From contig CM070504.1 in the NCBI GenBank assembly GCA_036346375.1, positions 4,267,890 through 4,331,889 on the forward strand: 64,000 bases of DNA, written 5' to 3'. The stretch comes from Guadua angustifolia. Lineage: Eukaryota > Streptophyta > Magnoliopsida > Poales > Poaceae. This document shows, in pieces, positions 34,820 to 45,843 of the stretch (position 1 is its first letter; every line of letters starts with the position of its first letter). The translations under genes and the position numbers were made by a program. The notes under the pieces were generated by a model that searched no databases, was not told where the DNA came from, and worked only from the letters and a program-made list of their open reading frames with translations.

Positions 34820-34889
34820 TGCACCAGCCGGAATCGAACCCGGGTCTGTACCGTGGCAGGGTACTATTCTACCACTAGACCACTGGTGC
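34820..34889 (-). tRNA. tRNA-Gly (anticodon GCC)
   Basis: On the minus strand the sequence folds as a glycine tRNA: acceptor GCACCAG paired with CTGGTGC, D-arm GTCTAGTGGTAGAA, anticodon loop CTGCCAC with GCC at 34855-34857, T-loop TTCGATT, and discriminator A at 34820. It is 70 nt long; the usual plant gene is 71. The missing base is in the 3' strand of the T-stem (CCGG where CCCGG is expected), leaving one unpaired base. It could be a slightly damaged gene, a pseudogene, or a one-base sequence error. There is no T-run terminator directly downstream on the minus strand; T-rich sequence comes about 20 bp further (the plus strand reads aaaaaaa at 34804-34810). Confidence 0.88.
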
Positions 34890-35029
34890 TTTTGTAAAGC
34901 AATCCATTATTTTTGAATTATATTTAAGTTTTTTTATTCATTGTTCCCTAGGATTGATAGTGTGATCTTCCAACTTCCACTGGTGACATTCGTAGAATCA
35001 TCTGTCACCGTATCCATCTCGCACTTCGC

Positions 35030-35230
35030 ATCCTACTAGCTAGTTTGTGTTCTGTAGGATCAATTAGTATGATCTTCTAAAAGTGACTTAGTCATAAAAA
35101 TCAGTACCACTTCTAAATTCTGGTACATGAGTTCAAATCTCACTATGCGACCCTCATTCCCCCCAAGCTGATCTCACTCTACCATGGGGTGTTGGGGGTA
35201 TAAGTGGTGTGACTACATAGTACATATTGC
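35030..35230 (+). repeat. Possible decayed tRNA-derived SINE
   Basis: gagttcaaatctc near 35130 fits the Pol III B-box consensus, and a weak A-box-like gacttagtcat lies about 50 bp upstream. ccccaagctgatctc follows. No poly(A)/poly(T) tail or target duplication is clear. Confidence 0.25.
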
Positions 35231-35499
35231 CCAGTTGCTAGTTATAAAATTATTATGCAGCAATTTACCAACCAAAACACGATTCTTGAAGTTACAGACG
35301 TAAACAATAGACATTGGCACATGTCAAAAACCTAACTGCATGCACAAAAAATTGCTGATATACAGCATAGCAAGTGGAGTCCACATTGACTTCCTCCAAA
35401 AGTAGCAGTAGAAATCAATGGAGCCAAACCGTGTAGCTCCACAGTGTCTCCATCCTGACACTGAAACCATAGTTTAGACCGCCACCACCATCTCAGTGA

Positions 35500-35890
35500 T
35501 CTCATTTCATCATGGATTATTTGACACCTTGGCATGCAAGAGTAGGGTCGTGGTTGATGATGACAACACAAAGCAGCTCCTCCCCTAACATTAGAAAAAG
35601 GAGCACCCAAAAGAGGAGCAGGAAATCAGTTGCCGGGAGTACCTCAGCTCGGATATCCTCAAGATGCCGCGGGAAAGGGCAGCTCCTCTTGTGGACGGCG
35701 AGGGAAAGTGCAGCAAAGGACTGAAAGCCACATCAAAGTTGGTGGCATCACCCCGGGAAAGCGCTAATGCTCGCCGCATATCCTTGGGAAGATACCGTCT
35801 CCCCTGCGCTAGTTGCACAACTCCCCGCAGATTGCGCAATTGCTCCCTGATATGTATGAGAATTGCAAACACACCAACAGATCTTAATGC
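35500..35890. other. Unassigned GC-richer block with open frames on both strands
   Basis: Frames at 35591-35872 (-) and 35512-35724/35664-35966 (+) are open, and the composition differs from the AT-rich surroundings. I recognise no family on either strand and see no supported splice pattern. It may be a gene fragment carried or left by an element. Confidence 0.25.
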
Positions 35891-35901
35891 TCTCTTATTC
35901 A

Positions 35902-36132
35902 GGGTGTGTTTGGTAGGGCTCCAGCTCCACCAGATTTGTAGATCTGACGGAGCTGGGTATTCCTAGCTCCATCAGATCTATGGAGCTGGAGCTGTGAGTA
36001 CATTAAGAATGTTTAGATAGATCATCTTGTTTACATTTTAGACCAAAAATATAAACTTAATTCACTTTATTTTAGCCTACAAATTTTAAATCTCAGGTGA
36101 AACTAGAATATGGAGCTCCACCAAACAGACCC
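35902..36132. mobile_element. Tourist/Harbinger-type MITE, family A copy 3 (231 bp)
   Basis: Ends GGGTGTGTTTGGTAGGGCTC and, inverted, GAGCTCCACCAAACAGACCC. TCA is duplicated at 35899-35901 and 36133-36135. Same orientation and length as copy 1. Confidence 0.8.
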
Positions 36133-36135
36133 TCA

Positions 36136-38224
36136 GTTTACTTTGACATGTAGGAGGAGTCTTGGACTAGATTTCAGTTCATGCAAAGCTAACGCCGGTT
36201 CATGCAAAATTGCGAATGATTTTAGGTACAGAGGCGCGTTTGGCTAAAGAGATCGTTTTCTTCGAGAAAGCCCCTCACATCTCAAAGAGGCACAAATGCT
36301 TCCAAATAAAAGCACCCAATGGGAGCTTCCTCTTCTCCCCCTCTTAAGCCCACGTATGCCCAAGGGCTAGCTGGGCACACTCCATTATCCATCCATGAAT
36401 GTACACCATGTAAGCCACCACCATATCTTAGCTTATGTCATGGTCGTGCAATAACTACCTGCTTGCCTGTTCTTAATTAATTCGGAGTGTGTCCTTGCAA
36501 TGGGTATCTGTGCTTCATCACACGCCTACAGGCTATAGAGCGTGGGCTCATGCATGGTCATGGAGGCTACTTCGATTCTTGAGGAGTAACTGCCATGGCC
36601 TCGATCGTCAACGACTTTTACCTCAACCAAGGTAGGGCAACTTGCATCCTTTGGCAATTATTCGGTGGGTGCCTTTTGGTGGTGCTGGAGATAGGATCGA
36701 GCTGGATGAATCTTATGTTCAATCTTGGCTATATATCGATCAAGCCATCAAGGGGATGGTGATTTGTGGAGTGGTATATATAGATCATACATCAAGGGGC
36801 CGGGATGGTGATTGTCGGTGTTTTCTTACTCTGATATAATCAGTTATTTTGATGTTTTGTATTGGTACGCCTTTGTTACCCCTACATATTGACTACTGTC
36901 ATCAATAAAATGAGCTTGATATACTAAGATTGTGTACGTGTGCGCGCAAGATGTTGATTCTTTTGTTTATCTATACACCACATCGATCCATCAATCATCC
37001 GTGCATGTGTTGTTTCCCCTTGTTGTTTGTTCATACAGTACTCAATCGTAAGTAGCAGCCTCTCTTTGTTGATCTGTCAATTTAATTACGCGGCAAGACA
37101 ATAAACAGTGCGTCAGCGGTATTGTTAATGTTCACTATGCATGTATGAACACAACCAACATAAAAATTAGCTATTCGTTCATTCCTGATAGATCGCTTGG
37201 CTGCTCCTTTTTTCCGAGTACTGAAGGGGCAAGATCGAGACCCGGCCGGCCGGCTTTCATTGGAATTGACCCAGAAAGAATTACACACGCAGAGATTCAG
37301 CGTCGGCGGCCGGCACTAACGCCGGAGGCTGGCTGTTGTTAAGCATCGGCCGACGGGCGAGCTGTGAGCTGATCTCGCGCGCGTGCATGCTCCGGCCGGA
37401 TTAGCAGGCAGCAGCTAGCTAGCTCCGTCTCCGGGCATGCGCGCGGCACCTGCCTCCGGCCTCCGGCTCGCACGAGAACGCACGATGCGTACGGGGGCCA
37501 TCCATCCAACCCAATTTCTCAGCCTGACACGATGTGGCTGACTGTAAACGTGACGTACGCACGTGTATAGTTGCCGACGCGGCAGCCGGCCGGCCGGACA
37601 GTCGCGCGGTCGAGCTCGGAGTACTGTAGACCGCGCGCAGACGAGCGAAGCAGCGTACGCATGCAGGGGACGGACCCAAGGATCGAGAGGGCTAGGATGG
37701 GCTCCGGCCCCTACAACTGGCCAGCAACGCAAATGCTATATCATTGCTTTCACGCTGTATTATAAAGTGATATGATTGTCTTCTTGATTGATGTTGTTTT
37801 GTTGTAATTTAATATTAAAGTATGTTAGTTTGCTTTCTTTGTTAGCTATCCTAAAATTCTTAAGTAGCATATCCTTAAGTTGTTTGATAAAATGTTTATA
37901 GATATAATTAACATCTATAGCATATTTATAAAGCTAGCTACTTAAAAAAAGAAAAAAAAAATCATGAGGTCATCTTACAAGAGGAGACATACATGCAGAA
38001 TTTAAAGATGTGTAAGATTGCAACAACCTTAGCACTAATTGCTTGTTGATCTTTTACATTTACTGTGATGAAATTTTAGATGGATCAACTTATCTACTAC
38101 AGATACTAATTCTTCGTTGACCGCTAGGTTAACCCCTGAGTCCCTCTGTGTTTATTCTCAGTCTTCCACTGTACGCATGCACGTACGGCAGCGGCGACCA
38201 ATATACTCTAGCACACGGCTTCGC
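36136..38224. other. Intergenic stretch with a GC-rich island
   Basis: No gene recognised. 37230-37720 is markedly GC-rich and rich in CG dinucleotides (ggccggccgg at two places), flanked by AT-rich DNA, and could be a remnant of a promoter or first exon. 37740-38150 is AT-rich without features. Confidence 0.3.
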
Positions 38225-38227
38225 TTA

Positions 38228-38572
38228 GAGTAACTCCAACCCAAATCCCTATATTTTCTCCCTAAATCACTCATTTAGAGGTGGTATAAAAATTTGGAAC
38301 ACCCTATATCAAATTTTTCTTCAACCCACACTCCCTATTACTCACCCCTATTATTTATCTAAACATTATTATTACTATGCACTCATGAATTAATGAATAA
38401 AAAAATATGAAGAAAATAATAGGGGGAAGCAGAAAGCCTCTAGATGTAGGGGTGAGAAGAGGCTTCTCTAAAATAGGGGCTTCTAATAAGGGGTGGATTG
38501 GAGCTCATATTTTTCCAATTCTCCTTATAATTTAGGATAGGGAAAGGTATAGAAGGTGGGTTGGGCTTGCTC
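38228..38572. mobile_element. Harbinger-like MITE (345 bp)
   Basis: TTA duplicated at 38225-38227 and 38573-38575. Ends GAGTAACTCCAACCC and GGGTTGGGCTTGCTC, inverted. Interior AT-rich and non-coding. Confidence 0.8.
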
Positions 38573-38869
38573 TTACAAGCAGGAACTAGGGAGGAAATGA
38601 CCCACCAAACAAAGGCATGCTGACCTGGGCAACGGGCCATGACCTTTTGGTCGACTTAGCATAGCTCAAAGCATAACACAGCATGGATGTCTTTGGTAGT
38701 TGTAGGATCGAAATATACTAATGTAGCAATCAGAGGGGGGTGAATGATTGCGCGGAAGCTAAAATCAAATTTTCAAACTTTTCAAACACCTCAATTGAAC
38801 TCAAATTGCTTGAAGACCAGTTTACGCAGTTGGGAGACCGATGAGACGAGTCTGGCGACCAAGAGAAAC

Positions 38870-39040
38870 TTAGGCGACCGAGACACTTAGGCGACCAGTT
38901 TGGGCACTTGGGCGACCAGTAGAGCACTTGGGCGAGTAGTAGGACACTTGGGCGAGCAGGTTGGGCACTTGGGCGAGCACTCTGGCACTTGGGCGAGCAG
39001 GTTGGGCGAGCACGTAAACTGTTGGGCGACCACGCGCGGT
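38870..39040. repeat. Minisatellite, ~20-bp unit (cacttgggcgaccagt type)
   Basis: About eight units of the type cacttgggcgagcagnnngg follow each other at 20-21-bp spacing, with gac/gag and gtagt/ggttgg variants. Part of the solo LTR. Confidence 0.85.
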
Positions 39041-39079
39041 CTGGGCGAGTAGACCGATACCCGTCTACTAAAATAGAAA

Positions 39080-39600
39080 TTTCCAAAGATCCAGCCGTTG
39101 GATTGACATGAAATTTTAACTGTAGAAACTAGACTCAATTCCGCAACTAACACAAAAAGAATCAGGTCAATCGGATGTACGGATCTAAAGTTATGTCCTT
39201 CGCAAGATGACTGAATCTGGGCGACCACACGAGCAGTCGGGCGAGCAGGACATCAATCAGGGCGACCACAAATTAAAGAAGATCTAACCGTTGGATTGAT
39301 GTGAAATTTTAAATGTATAAACTAGACTCAATTCCAAAGTGAACAAAAAAAGAATCAACTCGATCGGATCTACGGATCAAAAGATATGACCTTCGCAAGA
39401 TGACTGAACCAATTAGCGATCTACTGTTTGGCGACAAGGTTAGCAATCTGGGCGACCACGAATTGCCAAAGATCTAACCGTTGGATTGATATGAAATTTT
39501 AACTGTAGAAACTAGATTCAATTACGAATCAAACCCAACAAGAATCAATCCAATCGGATGTACGGATCAAGAGATATTACCTTCGCAATTGGACTAATGC
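39080..39600. repeat. Three tandem ~190-bp repeats inside the solo LTR
   Basis: Each unit has gatctaaccgttggattgat (or close), then atgaaattttaactgtagaa, actagactcaattc, aatcggatgtacggatc and ccttcgcaagatgactga. Units start near 39090, 39280 and 39470. The joints carry ctgggcgaccac, linking them to the minisatellite. Confidence 0.85.
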
Positions 39601-39961
39601 ATCTAATGACGAGGAAACCAAATTTCACCTTCAAGGCTGTGACGAACCAAACACCAGAGAGGGCTTCAATTGCCACGGATCAATCTTCTAATCACCAAAA
39701 GCAAGATCATGTCCAGATCATCATCAATCTTCTAGTTGACGTGATGCAGGCATGCACGATCAATCTTGATTTGTTTTCTTCACCTTGTCTGCATTGTCAA
39801 AACTCACGCAAGAAAACTCATCCACACGAGAGATACTTGGATTGCTAGATTGATCTTTATTTCTTTTGTCTAAAGTACTCCCACACAAGAGTACAAACCT
39901 AATACTGAACGCTCAAGAATAAATAAGGACACCTCCCCTATTTATCTGAGAGCAAACACAC

Positions 39962-40135
39962 GAGATTGAATACAACTCCACTTCCAACATGGAAAGAGTT
40001 CAGTATCTATCTCAATTTGGCCCAACATGACCAAAAACAACTCTTGCGCATGCAAGAACAGAGATTGAATACAACTCCACTTCCAACATGGAAAGAGTTC
40101 AGTATCTATCTCAACTTGGCCCAACATGGCCAAAA
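39962..40135. repeat. 109-bp tandem duplication inside the solo LTR
   Basis: gagattgaatacaactccac at 39962 recurs at 40071 and continues through acatggaaagagttcagtat and cttggcccaacatg. The second copy is cut short near 40135. Confidence 0.85.
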
Positions 40136-40577
40136 CCAAAATTTTGCACGCATGATCACCCCACCCATCGCACATACGTGACTAACCAACCTTCATATGC
40201 ATGTTCTCTGCCCGAACGTCCCCGCATGACATCCTTGACCACCAAGACCTCGATTCCTCCACGAACCTAGTCTCAAACTCGGTTCCTCCATGAACCTAGT
40301 TCGGTCCGTCATCGACCACGTTAGCCTCGAGCAACACACGCACATGAAGTAACAAACAACGCGTCCGAACACAAGTCCACGACTTGACTCAAGATTAATC
40401 CATGCAACCACTCACACGAGTGCATTGCATTAAGCAAAACTCCATCATGCTATCACCAGCATGATAATCATCTCAACATAGCACATGCACAAGCACCACA
40501 CATGCCATAACCAAAATCACTTTACAATGCCAATTTCACCATTCAACCAATTTTTCATCACATGATCTCACAGTAGT

Positions 40578-41700
40578 TTAGATCCAAATCTCAGATGGGG
40601 CTATACCTTCTTGAATTGATATATAATTTTACTGAAGACAGTCGAACTGTGATTAGATTAAGGAGGGAGAAGGTACATAGTTTTTAAAGATTATAAGGTG
40701 CAGAGAGGATTTTTATGCTTGCCTTAGGCCAAGGTCTCAGTACCCCGAGGCATGACTCTGCCGCTGGATATCGCCCTAGACCTTACTATGCTCACACACT
40801 GAGGTGGAGAGAGTTTGGGGATCGGGGAGAAGACGGATGGGAAGGGGGCAGATAAGGCACTTGGACCGAATAAAAACTACTACGAGAAAGCCCAACAAAA
40901 ACGTCACGGGCTGCTTCAAAATCAGGATGGTCTCGCAGCTTTCTGGTCGAAGTATCGTCTTGTTTGCTACTCCCCGTTTATGCGAAGCAGTAGATCCTAG
41001 CCGTTTATTCGTCTGAACTCTCGTACAGATCGTGATGATTCTTGCATACTTGTATCATACATCCGGTTTGGCACACTAAGAATGGTGATCTTCTCCATAA
41101 TTCGCTTGTCTCGTGTTATCTCTGATTCCAAAATAACTCATCTCGGCATGATACTGAATCGAACTGAACCCTAGTATTTTCTACATCAATTGACACAGAA
41201 ACGGCTGGGTTCTGCAGGTATGATGAAGATAAGTCAGCAAGGATTACTTTTTCTTCACTTCTTTTAATGATTTTTTTTTATATGGGATTCGCTTTACTTT
41301 TTTCCGTTTCTGCCCTTTCCTCTAAGGATATCAAATGCAGAATTGCTAGAACCCACGATAAAAGAAAGGGATTCTTTTAATGAATTAACCACGATAATTT
41401 CTTTCAACTCACGACAGTTTCAGATCGGCGTTCAAGCAGCAAAAAGCTGCAAAATCTTGCAGAGCCATCGCTCAGCAACATATGCATTGCATCTCCCGAA
41501 ATCAGTAGTGAAAAAACTATGGAACGACACAAGCATATGGAACATCTAAACTGAAACCAGATTACCATAGCATTCTTCAAAACCCTATTTGCAACTTCCA
41601 TTTAGAACTGAAAACGCAGGCTAATTCGTCTGCCACCTGCAGTCTGCTCACTGTCTGCATAGCGACAACAGATGAGCAAGAGCACAGACGCAAGACATAG
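40578..41700. other. Region between the solo LTR and the transporter gene
   Basis: No gene recognised. The right part (about 41550-41803) probably holds the 3' UTR of the minus-strand transporter gene ending at 41804. Confidence 0.35.
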
Positions 41701-41803
41701 ATACACACAAAGAAAGAGTTACGAGACAAGCTGTTTTATATGTACGCTTTTATTGAAAGGATTCGTTCTGCTTCTTGTACACTATCTTATGCCGTCAGCT
41801 GCT

Positions 41804-44460
41804 TCAGTAACTAGTGACGATGAGCAGCCCGATCGCCGTGACGACGATGGTCGACGGCACCCCGAATCGAAGGTGGCTCCAGAAGGAGAGATTGTAGCCG
41901 AAGAATTGAGCCCGTCTAGCCTGTTCGCAGACTATCAGGTTTGCAGCAGAGCCCAGGAGAGTGAGGTTCCCAGCCACGGTGCTGACCCATGCAAGTATAA
42001 GCCAGGCTTTCCTCTCTGAGTCATGGGAAATTGCAGCAGCTGATGCAGCCACTCTTGTGCCGAGCAATAGAACTGAAACAAAAGTTTAGAAATGTTAAGA
42101 GCATCGCAGTCATGAGTGACAGACCAGTATCAGTCGGTTTATACAGAAACAGCTCAGCCTTACTTAACAGGACAACAGAGACGAGATGAAGAAAAGGTAA
42201 CAGTACTAAGAGATGGACTCCTACATATGATACATATTACCGTGGCTAAAACGCATATGATACATATTAGATCAAACAACTGTCCCAAACTTCTAAAGCA
42301 CGTATGGGGGCAAAGGATTAGCTGCATAACATCGGGCAACCAAAAAGCCTCATGATCTACTGTACTGCCTAGTCCAGCCCAGTATCATATATATATGTGG
42401 CTCTCCCTGTCTCTCATAAGGACAAATTGAGTACCCTCGAACCATTTTCTGTGAGAAGAATATAGTCTTTTAAGATTACTTTCCACAAAATATGGGCATA
42501 GTTTCAGGATTTGCAAGCTTTCTGTATAGAGATTTCCACCCACAAAAATATGGAGCAAAGATGCTTCAGATCTTAAAATCAGTGGCAAATGACCTCCCTA
42601 ATGATTAACCAAACAGAATTGTTCTCACCCTCAAGTTTAACTCTTTAAAAGAACATTTTGCATCACCAGCTCTTCAAAATGTATGTCAAATTTTCAATTG
42701 GAACATCCTACCATACACAGAACATTAGAGTGACAATTTTAGTTCTCTCATTTAATCATGTTTGGCACCTAAAAATACATCGAACTGTACACAATAAGAT
42801 CCAAAAGGCATATTTAGCACAAAACAATGGGCACCACATGTCAAGGATCTTGTAGTCAGCGTGCATATATAAAGGATTAAATGATCATAACTGGGCACTC
42901 ATCATGTAATTTCCATTAGTACCCAAAGAACATTAATTTCCAAGAGTTACCTGTGGGAACATTTGAGGCCACATTTGAAAGGATAAGAATCACCACCGCA
43001 AGAAGCGAAACACCTTTGGCACTGTCAATTCGTGAATATGGTTCCACTAACTCCCAGAGAGTGTTCGGTATGCCGGTTTTGTTGAAGCCATCAACCGTGA
43101 TAAACATCCCGCAGAAAAATATCAGCAATGAGTATGACACCTGCGAGTCATGAAAGTAGTTGTTCCTAATGAGTGTACTCAAATAAGAAGATGACAGGCA
43201 GGCAAACGATCCATCCGTTAAGCATTAGTCGAATAAAAAGGAGCATACCTTCTCAAGACAAGCCTGCGCATCAGTGAAGTCAAGCGCCAGAAGAACAAGA
43301 GCTGCAGTGATTGCAGTCCAGGACATGTTGAGTCCCGTTAGAAGTGCGATGAGCATACCGAGAGTTATAAGATAAACTGCTGTCTTCCACACAAGTACCC
43401 TCCATCTCTTCTCTGCAACTTCAGCTTCCTTCTCTTTTTCACCATTGGTGTCTGGGGAGGGCGGCGAGTCCTCTATCATCACACTCCTTTGCTGGCTAGC
43501 AGTTCTGGTGAACTTCCTTGAGGATGCACCTTCATCCCTCCTATCAGAAACTGTTGAGACTTCTACCATCTCATGTGACATGCTCGATGCCCTCAGGGAC
43601 TTGATTGCGAGCTGTATGTCGGCTTCAGAATTAACGCTTCTGCTTCTCAGATTCTCATTCACACTTGTACTCAGACTGTTGCTCCTGATGATTGGTTCGC
43701 TTATACAATCCACATCATCTGGATTCAAAGAGGAAACATGTGACATTCTAGCTGGTGTGAACCGATGGGAGGTAACTTCATCGTCGGCGAGCACTTCCGG
43801 CCCTGTGGGTGCACCACCTTCCTGATCCTTCTCCACAGACAAGTACTTCCAGAAGTAGCACAGGAGGATAGCAGCATTTGTCAGAACCCCGACGATCATT
43901 GCTGGGAAAATACCTAGCAAGAACTGTCCAAACGAGATCCCACTCTCCACAGCTATGACAAGGTTCTGCGGGTTACCGATCGGCGTCGCAGCAGAGCCGA
44001 TGTTTGAGCTAGTGGCAAGGGCCAGAAGGAAAGGCTGCGGTGGCAGGTTGTTCTGCCTTGCAACCTTGAGGATGAACTCCGTGAGCACGACACAGCAGGT
44101 ATCATTGGTGAAAAGCGCGCTCGCGATCGCAGACACGATGCAAACTCGGAATAGCAGGTCCTTGCTCCCTCTGCTCTTCCATGAGAGCAGGTTCCCAAGG
44201 TACTTAAACATGTCTGCCCTCTCAAGGAAGATGCTGACGACCATTGTCCCGAAGAGCAGGCCGATAATCGGGAGGTCAATCGCAGCATAGGCATCATCGG
44301 GTGACATGACACGGAACAGGACCATTAGCATAGCACCAAGGAGGGACCCAGCCGTCCGTCCAACGGGCATGAACGGGACGGTGGGGAAGACAGCCAGCAC
44401 CCAGAAAATCCCAAAGGCGACACATCCCAGCACTACTTTGGAGGTCCCTGCCAACGCCAT
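41804..44460 (-). CDS. Lsi2-like efflux transporter, ArsB/NhaD superfamily (three exons)
   Basis: Complete gene for a membrane anion/silicic-acid-type efflux transporter related to rice Lsi2/Lsi3, which export silicic acid and arsenite from root cells. Exons on the minus strand are 44460-43249, 43140-42951 and 42072-41804 (stop TGA); all GT-AG and in phase, 556 residues. The start is MALAGTSKVVLGC, the family's usual start; an in-frame ATG at 44547 upstream was not chosen. Signature segments: SALFTNDTCCVVLTEF (residues ~114-129), SSNIGSAATPIGNPQNLVIA (~151-170) and VSTVAGNLTLLGSAANLIV in exon 3. Many hydrophobic helices surround a long hydrophilic loop (~207-355) rich in Ser, Arg and acidic residues, including RSNSLSTSVNENLRSRS, probably cytosolic and phosphorylated. 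That loop makes it longer than I recall for rice Lsi2 (about 470 residues). The substrate is inferred from family only. Confidence 0.92.
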
Positions 44461-44480
44461 ATTAGCAAATCTCTCTTCCT

Positions 44481-45330
44481 CTACAACACACGAAAACGCT
44501 AACAATTGCACTTCAAGAACCTGTCGCAACTCACAAAGTAAAGACACGGTACAGAAAAACCCCCAAATACCAAGGTCGATCGGTCAGACTAGGATCACAA
44601 AAAGGCTCTCCTGCTGGAATGAGCAACAGCCTCCATGTCCAACTTTACTCAAGATCCTTCAAAATTGGAGCAAACAAACAGACGTTGCACGTTAATCGCC
44701 ACGCTAAAAGATAGGATTAGCAAAAAGGAAAGAAAAAGGAAAGCCAAGAGGTGTGCAAAGATCCTTTATAAACAAAGTTTCTTTGAGCCGGGAATCAAAA
44801 ACGAATTAGCAAGAAATGGTGTTAGACTGCATGAAAACGGGGGACAATCATATTGATATCAAGCACCACCACGCCTACTCACGGTGTATCCTGCAACAAT
44901 TGAAGCGAGAAAAAAGAACCCTTATCAATACAAAAGCCATCGAACAGTTCACCAAGCCAAATAAAGCCAAATAACTCCAAGATTTTGGGTAGGTAGGTGC
45001 TACTCCTAGAATAAGTCGATAAACCCTACATGTACAGAGCAGATTTAGCTCTGCAGCTTTGATCAGATCGAACGGTCCTTGCAACGGATTAGAGCTGGGC
45101 TTACCGGTTACGAAAGATCCAGCACAAACCCATCACCCGTGCATGCAGTGGTTCCAAGAACAAGAGATTTGTGTGCTATGATTGGTTTGTCACCGTAGAG
45201 AAATTAACTTTTGTTGTGGATTGCTCACCTCCGAGTAGGGCGTGGAGACTGGATAGTCGACTGCTGTGGCAGGAAGGGCTTGGAGAGGTGGTGGATTGGT
45301 GGAAGCAAAGCAGCAGCCGAGTGAAGGCGA
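44481..45330 (-). promoter_or_regulatory. 5' UTR with a probable intron, Lsi2-like gene
   Basis: On the minus strand a good acceptor (tgtgttgtag, plus 44481-44490) lies 20 bp before the ATG. A good donor (CCG/GTAAGCCC, exon edge at plus 45105) lies upstream. This suggests a first non-coding exon around 45105-45330 and a leader intron of ~620 bp. Inferred from splice signals only. Confidence 0.4.
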
Positions 45331-45355
45331 GAATAAAGCGGACGACGGGGGGCAG

Positions 45356-45363
45356 CTAAATAG
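45356..45363 (-). promoter_or_regulatory. TATA-like box of the Lsi2-like gene
   Basis: Minus strand ctatttag in an otherwise GC-rich stretch, about 250 bp upstream of the inferred leader-intron donor. Weak match. Confidence 0.3.
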
Positions 45364-45611
45364 AGGGGGGGCCATGGCCACCATGAGGAGGGATGGAGGG
45401 GTGGGCCCTCAACTTTCATGGATGGGGTGACTCCGGTCCCACGGTTGATGAGACTGCATTTTATTATGTGCACGACTGTGGAACTCCCTTCTTCTGGGCC
45501 GTGGGCCCGTGTGGTATAGTTAGGTACAATATTATTTTATTTTCGCTCATATACTGTACTTATTTGGGCCGGTGGCAATTAGACCCTGTTAATTATCTAA
45601 GATATTAATTA

Positions 45612-45840
45612 AGGCCTGTTTGGTACAGCTCCAGATCCCAGCTTCACCTGAGATCTGAAACTTGTAGGTTAAAATGAAGTGAATTAAGTTTATATTTTTG
45701 TCTAAAATGTAAACAATATGATCCATCTAAACACTTTTAATGTACTCACAGCTCCATCTCCACGGATCTGTGGAGCTAGAAATACCCAGCTCCACCAGAT
45801 CCACGAATCTGGTGGAGTTGGAGCCCTACCAAACACACCC
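45612..45840. mobile_element. Tourist/Harbinger-type MITE, family A copy 4 (229 bp)
   Basis: Starts aggcctgtttggtacagctc and ends gagccctaccaaacacaccc. TTA duplicated at 45609-45611 and 45841-45843. Same orientation as copy 2. Confidence 0.78.
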
Positions 45841-45843
45841 TTA

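Larger units (their letters stand above)
38701..40572. mobile_element. Solo LTR (1872 bp) of an LTR retrotransposon
   Basis: Starts TGTAGGATCG and ends gatctcaca (TG...CA). A perfect 5-bp duplication GTAGT lies at 38696-38700 and 40573-40577. The start, with agaggggggtgaatga nearby, is like the LTR start of large grass retroelements. No second LTR, primer site or coding part is present, so it is best read as the product of LTR-LTR recombination. It contains two kinds of tandem repeats and a 109-bp duplication (separate entries). Orientation is not certain. Confidence 0.75.

Noticed and set aside
37400..37740. Possible gene in the GC-rich island
   Set aside because: Short frames on both strands, no family similarity, no coherent splice pattern.
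38870..39040. CRISPR-like array
   Set aside because: The short regular repeats have no unique spacers of constant length, and the DNA is plant nuclear; it is a minisatellite in an LTR.
44461..44547. Upstream in-frame ATG of the Lsi2-like gene
   Set aside because: The extra 29 residues do not resemble the family N-terminus, and a good splice acceptor lies in this stretch, so it is more likely leader.
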